From the NCBI RefSeq assembly GCF_000024885.1, contig NC_013512.1, positions 1,984,001-2,048,000 on the forward strand: 64,000 nucleotides of DNA, written 5' to 3'. Positions within the stretch are counted from its first letter, which is position 1. Each line of letters begins with the position of its first letter. The notes below the pieces were generated by a model, which was not told the origin of the DNA, made no database searches, and was given only the letters and a program-made list of their open reading frames with translations. The stretch comes from Sulfurospirillum deleyianum DSM 6946. Lineage in GTDB: Bacteria; Campylobacterota; Campylobacteria; Campylobacterales; Sulfurospirillaceae. Shown one piece after another: positions 62,886-64,000 of this stretch. Position numbers and translations under genes: made by a program.

Positions 62886-64000
62886 ATGATGATAGGAAAA
62901 AAAAGAGGAGCCTTACTATGCTCAGCCCTTATCTTGGCATTTTTGACGGGATGTGAAAGCAAACCCAAAGAGGTCAAGGTGGCTAAAACAGAGTTGGTAT
63001 ATGCCAGTACCAAAGATATTCGTAACATTAATCCGCACTTGTACGGAGGAGAGATGTCCGCTCAAAACATGGTCTTTGAATCTTTGGTCATGAACACGCC
63101 TGAAGGGGTTAAACCGTGGTTGGCTGAACGTTGGGAGATCAGTAGTGATGGCAAAAGCTACACCTTTTATTTGCGCAAAGATGTCAAATTTAGTGATGGT
63201 AGCCCTTTTGATGCGACGGTGGTGAAGAAAAACATCGATGCGGTGATTGATAATCGTGCAAGACACGCATGGTTAGAGTTGGTCAATCAAATCGAAGGCA
63301 GTGAAGTCGTCGATAACTTTACCTATAAACTTACCCTCAAAAATCCCTACTATCCAACTTTAAGCGAACTTGCGATGACAAGACCCTTTCGTTTCATTGC
63401 GCCATCGTGCTTTATCGAGGGTGCAACCAAAAATGGGGTAAGTTGTTATGTAGGAACAGGTGCGTGGGTGCTTTCAGAGCATCAGAAAAACGCTTTTGCA
63501 CTCTTTAAGAAAAACCCAAACTATTGGGGAGAAAAAGCAAAACTGGAACAGATTAAATGGCGAGTGATGCCTGATCATCAAAGTGTGTTACTCGCACTGC
63601 AAAAAGGTGAAATCGACCTTATTTTTGGAGCGGATGGCGACATGATAGACCTCAATGCCTTTAGTGTGCTTCAAAAAGAGGGAAAATACACGACCTTGCT
63701 CAGCCAACCCACCGCCTCTCGTGCCATTTTACTCAACACCAAACAGCCTATCACGGGGGAAGCAAAGCTAAGAGAAGCTCTGCAACACGCTATCAATAAA
63801 GAGATGATCGTCTCTGGCATTTTAAATCACTCAGAAAATAGCGCCAACACGCTTTTTGCCCCAATAACGCCCTATTGCGATGTGCCGCTCTCTCGCAAAC
63901 TTTACGATGTTGAAAAAGCTAAAGCCTTGCTGGATGAAGCGGGTTGGATGATGGATGAGAAGCTAGGATATCGAAGCAAAGAGGGAAAAATACTCTCCTT
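62886..64000 (+). CDS. nikA: NikA-like nickel-binding lipoprotein (partial, 3' end outside window)
   Basis: The first 371 codons of a family-5 ABC solute-binding protein. A lipoprotein signal ends LAFLTGCES, with the Cys as lipid anchor. TRPFRFIAPSCF, VGTGAWVL and NYWGEKAKLEQIKW are close to NikA of nickel uptake systems, so nickel (perhaps chelated) is the probable ligand. Two ATGs are adjacent (62886, 62889) after AAAGGAG. Ni supply would serve hydrogenase and urease. The rest of the operon should lie beyond the window. Confidence 0.88.
   Translation, partial: MMIGKKRGALLCSALILAFLTGCESKPKEVKVAKTELVYASTKDIRNINPHLYGGEMSAQNMVFESLVMNTPEGVKPWLAERWEISSDGKSYTFYLRKDVKFSDGSPFDATVVKKNIDAVIDNRARHAWLELVNQIEGSEVVDNFTYKLTLKNPYYPTLSELAMTRPFRFIAPSCFIEGATKNGVSCYVGTGAWVLSEHQKNAFALFKKNPNYWGEKAKLEQIKWRVMPDHQSVLLALQKGEIDLIFGADGDMIDLNAFSVLQKEGKYTTLLSQPTASRAILLNTKQPITGEAKLREALQHAINKEMIVSGILNHSENSANTLFAPITPYCDVPLSRKLYDVEKAKALLDEAGWMMDEKLGYRSKEGKILS

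Overview
The window looks like a chromosome segment from a member of the Campylobacterota (Epsilonproteobacteria), most likely a Sulfurospirillum-type organism. The evidence is the AT-rich coding style, the block aroC-rnc-rnhA-TPR gene-dnaG (an order I recall from Campylobacter), paralogous aspartase genes beside a Dcu transporter, a selenocysteine tRNA, and a sensory load dominated by chemotaxis and two-component proteins. The genus is inferred and was not tested.

Layout. 1-2.4 kb: start of the S10 ribosomal operon (minus strand, rpsJ-rplC-rplD-rplW-rplB, rplB cut by the window edge). 2.5-12.8 kb: housekeeping genes (P-loop ATPase, rnhB, feoAB, aroC, rnc, rnhA, a LapB-like TPR protein, dnaG, a PP-loop sulfurtransferase-like gene). 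12.8-26.2 kb: a chemotaxis and c-di-GMP block. On the plus strand are a receiver, a CheC-like protein and a diguanylate cyclase. On the minus strand is a long che operon (cheY, cheW, mcp, a STAS-like protein, cheA, cheR, a kinase-like protein lacking its phospho-accepting His, cheD, cheB, a PAS kinase and a receiver protein with an unknown output region). 26.8-32.7 kb: a small integrative element in the 3' end of tRNA-Ala(GGC), bounded by a 47-bp direct repeat, carrying a tyrosine integrase and a small HTH protein and invaded by an IS21-family and an IS4-like insertion sequence; next to it is the decayed 3' end of a second, related integrase. 32.8-34.3 kb: a Fic protein and selC. 34.4-43.3 kb: lytic transglycosylase, a sensor kinase/regulator pair, and periplasmic asparaginase, dicarboxylate exchanger and two tandem aspartases, which together form an asparagine-to-fumarate respiration module. 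43.3-49.2 kb: a chain of overlapping or tightly spaced genes (SDR, probable restriction enzyme, C5-cytosine methylase, SPL-like radical SAM protein, nucleosidase-like protein, RelE/Phd toxin-antitoxin) and small unknown genes. 49.5-53.3 kb: an ABC export operon with a LolA-like protein and an outer-membrane barrel. 53.3-55.4 kb: a two-gene ATP-driven reductase resembling the double-cubane cluster protein and its activator. 55.5-59.5 kb: a dead flavin reductase gene, then a soluble zinc-binding chemoreceptor, a receiver and a PAS kinase. 59.5-64 kb: uppP, a DUF134 regulator facing a NifX/NifB-like protein across a clear two-operator promoter, an EAL phosphodiesterase, and the start of a NikA-like nickel-binding lipoprotein.

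The strongest unexplained signal is the palindrome TTACATGTAA (often TTTACATGTAAA). I counted at least 31 perfect copies by eye, where base composition predicts well under one. They lie both inside genes, where they read as Leu-His-Val-Lys or Phe-Thr-Cys-Lys, and in intergenic gaps. None was seen in the ribosomal operon or between 26.4 and 34.1 kb, the stretch that contains the integrated element. It behaves like a species-specific highly iterated palindrome.
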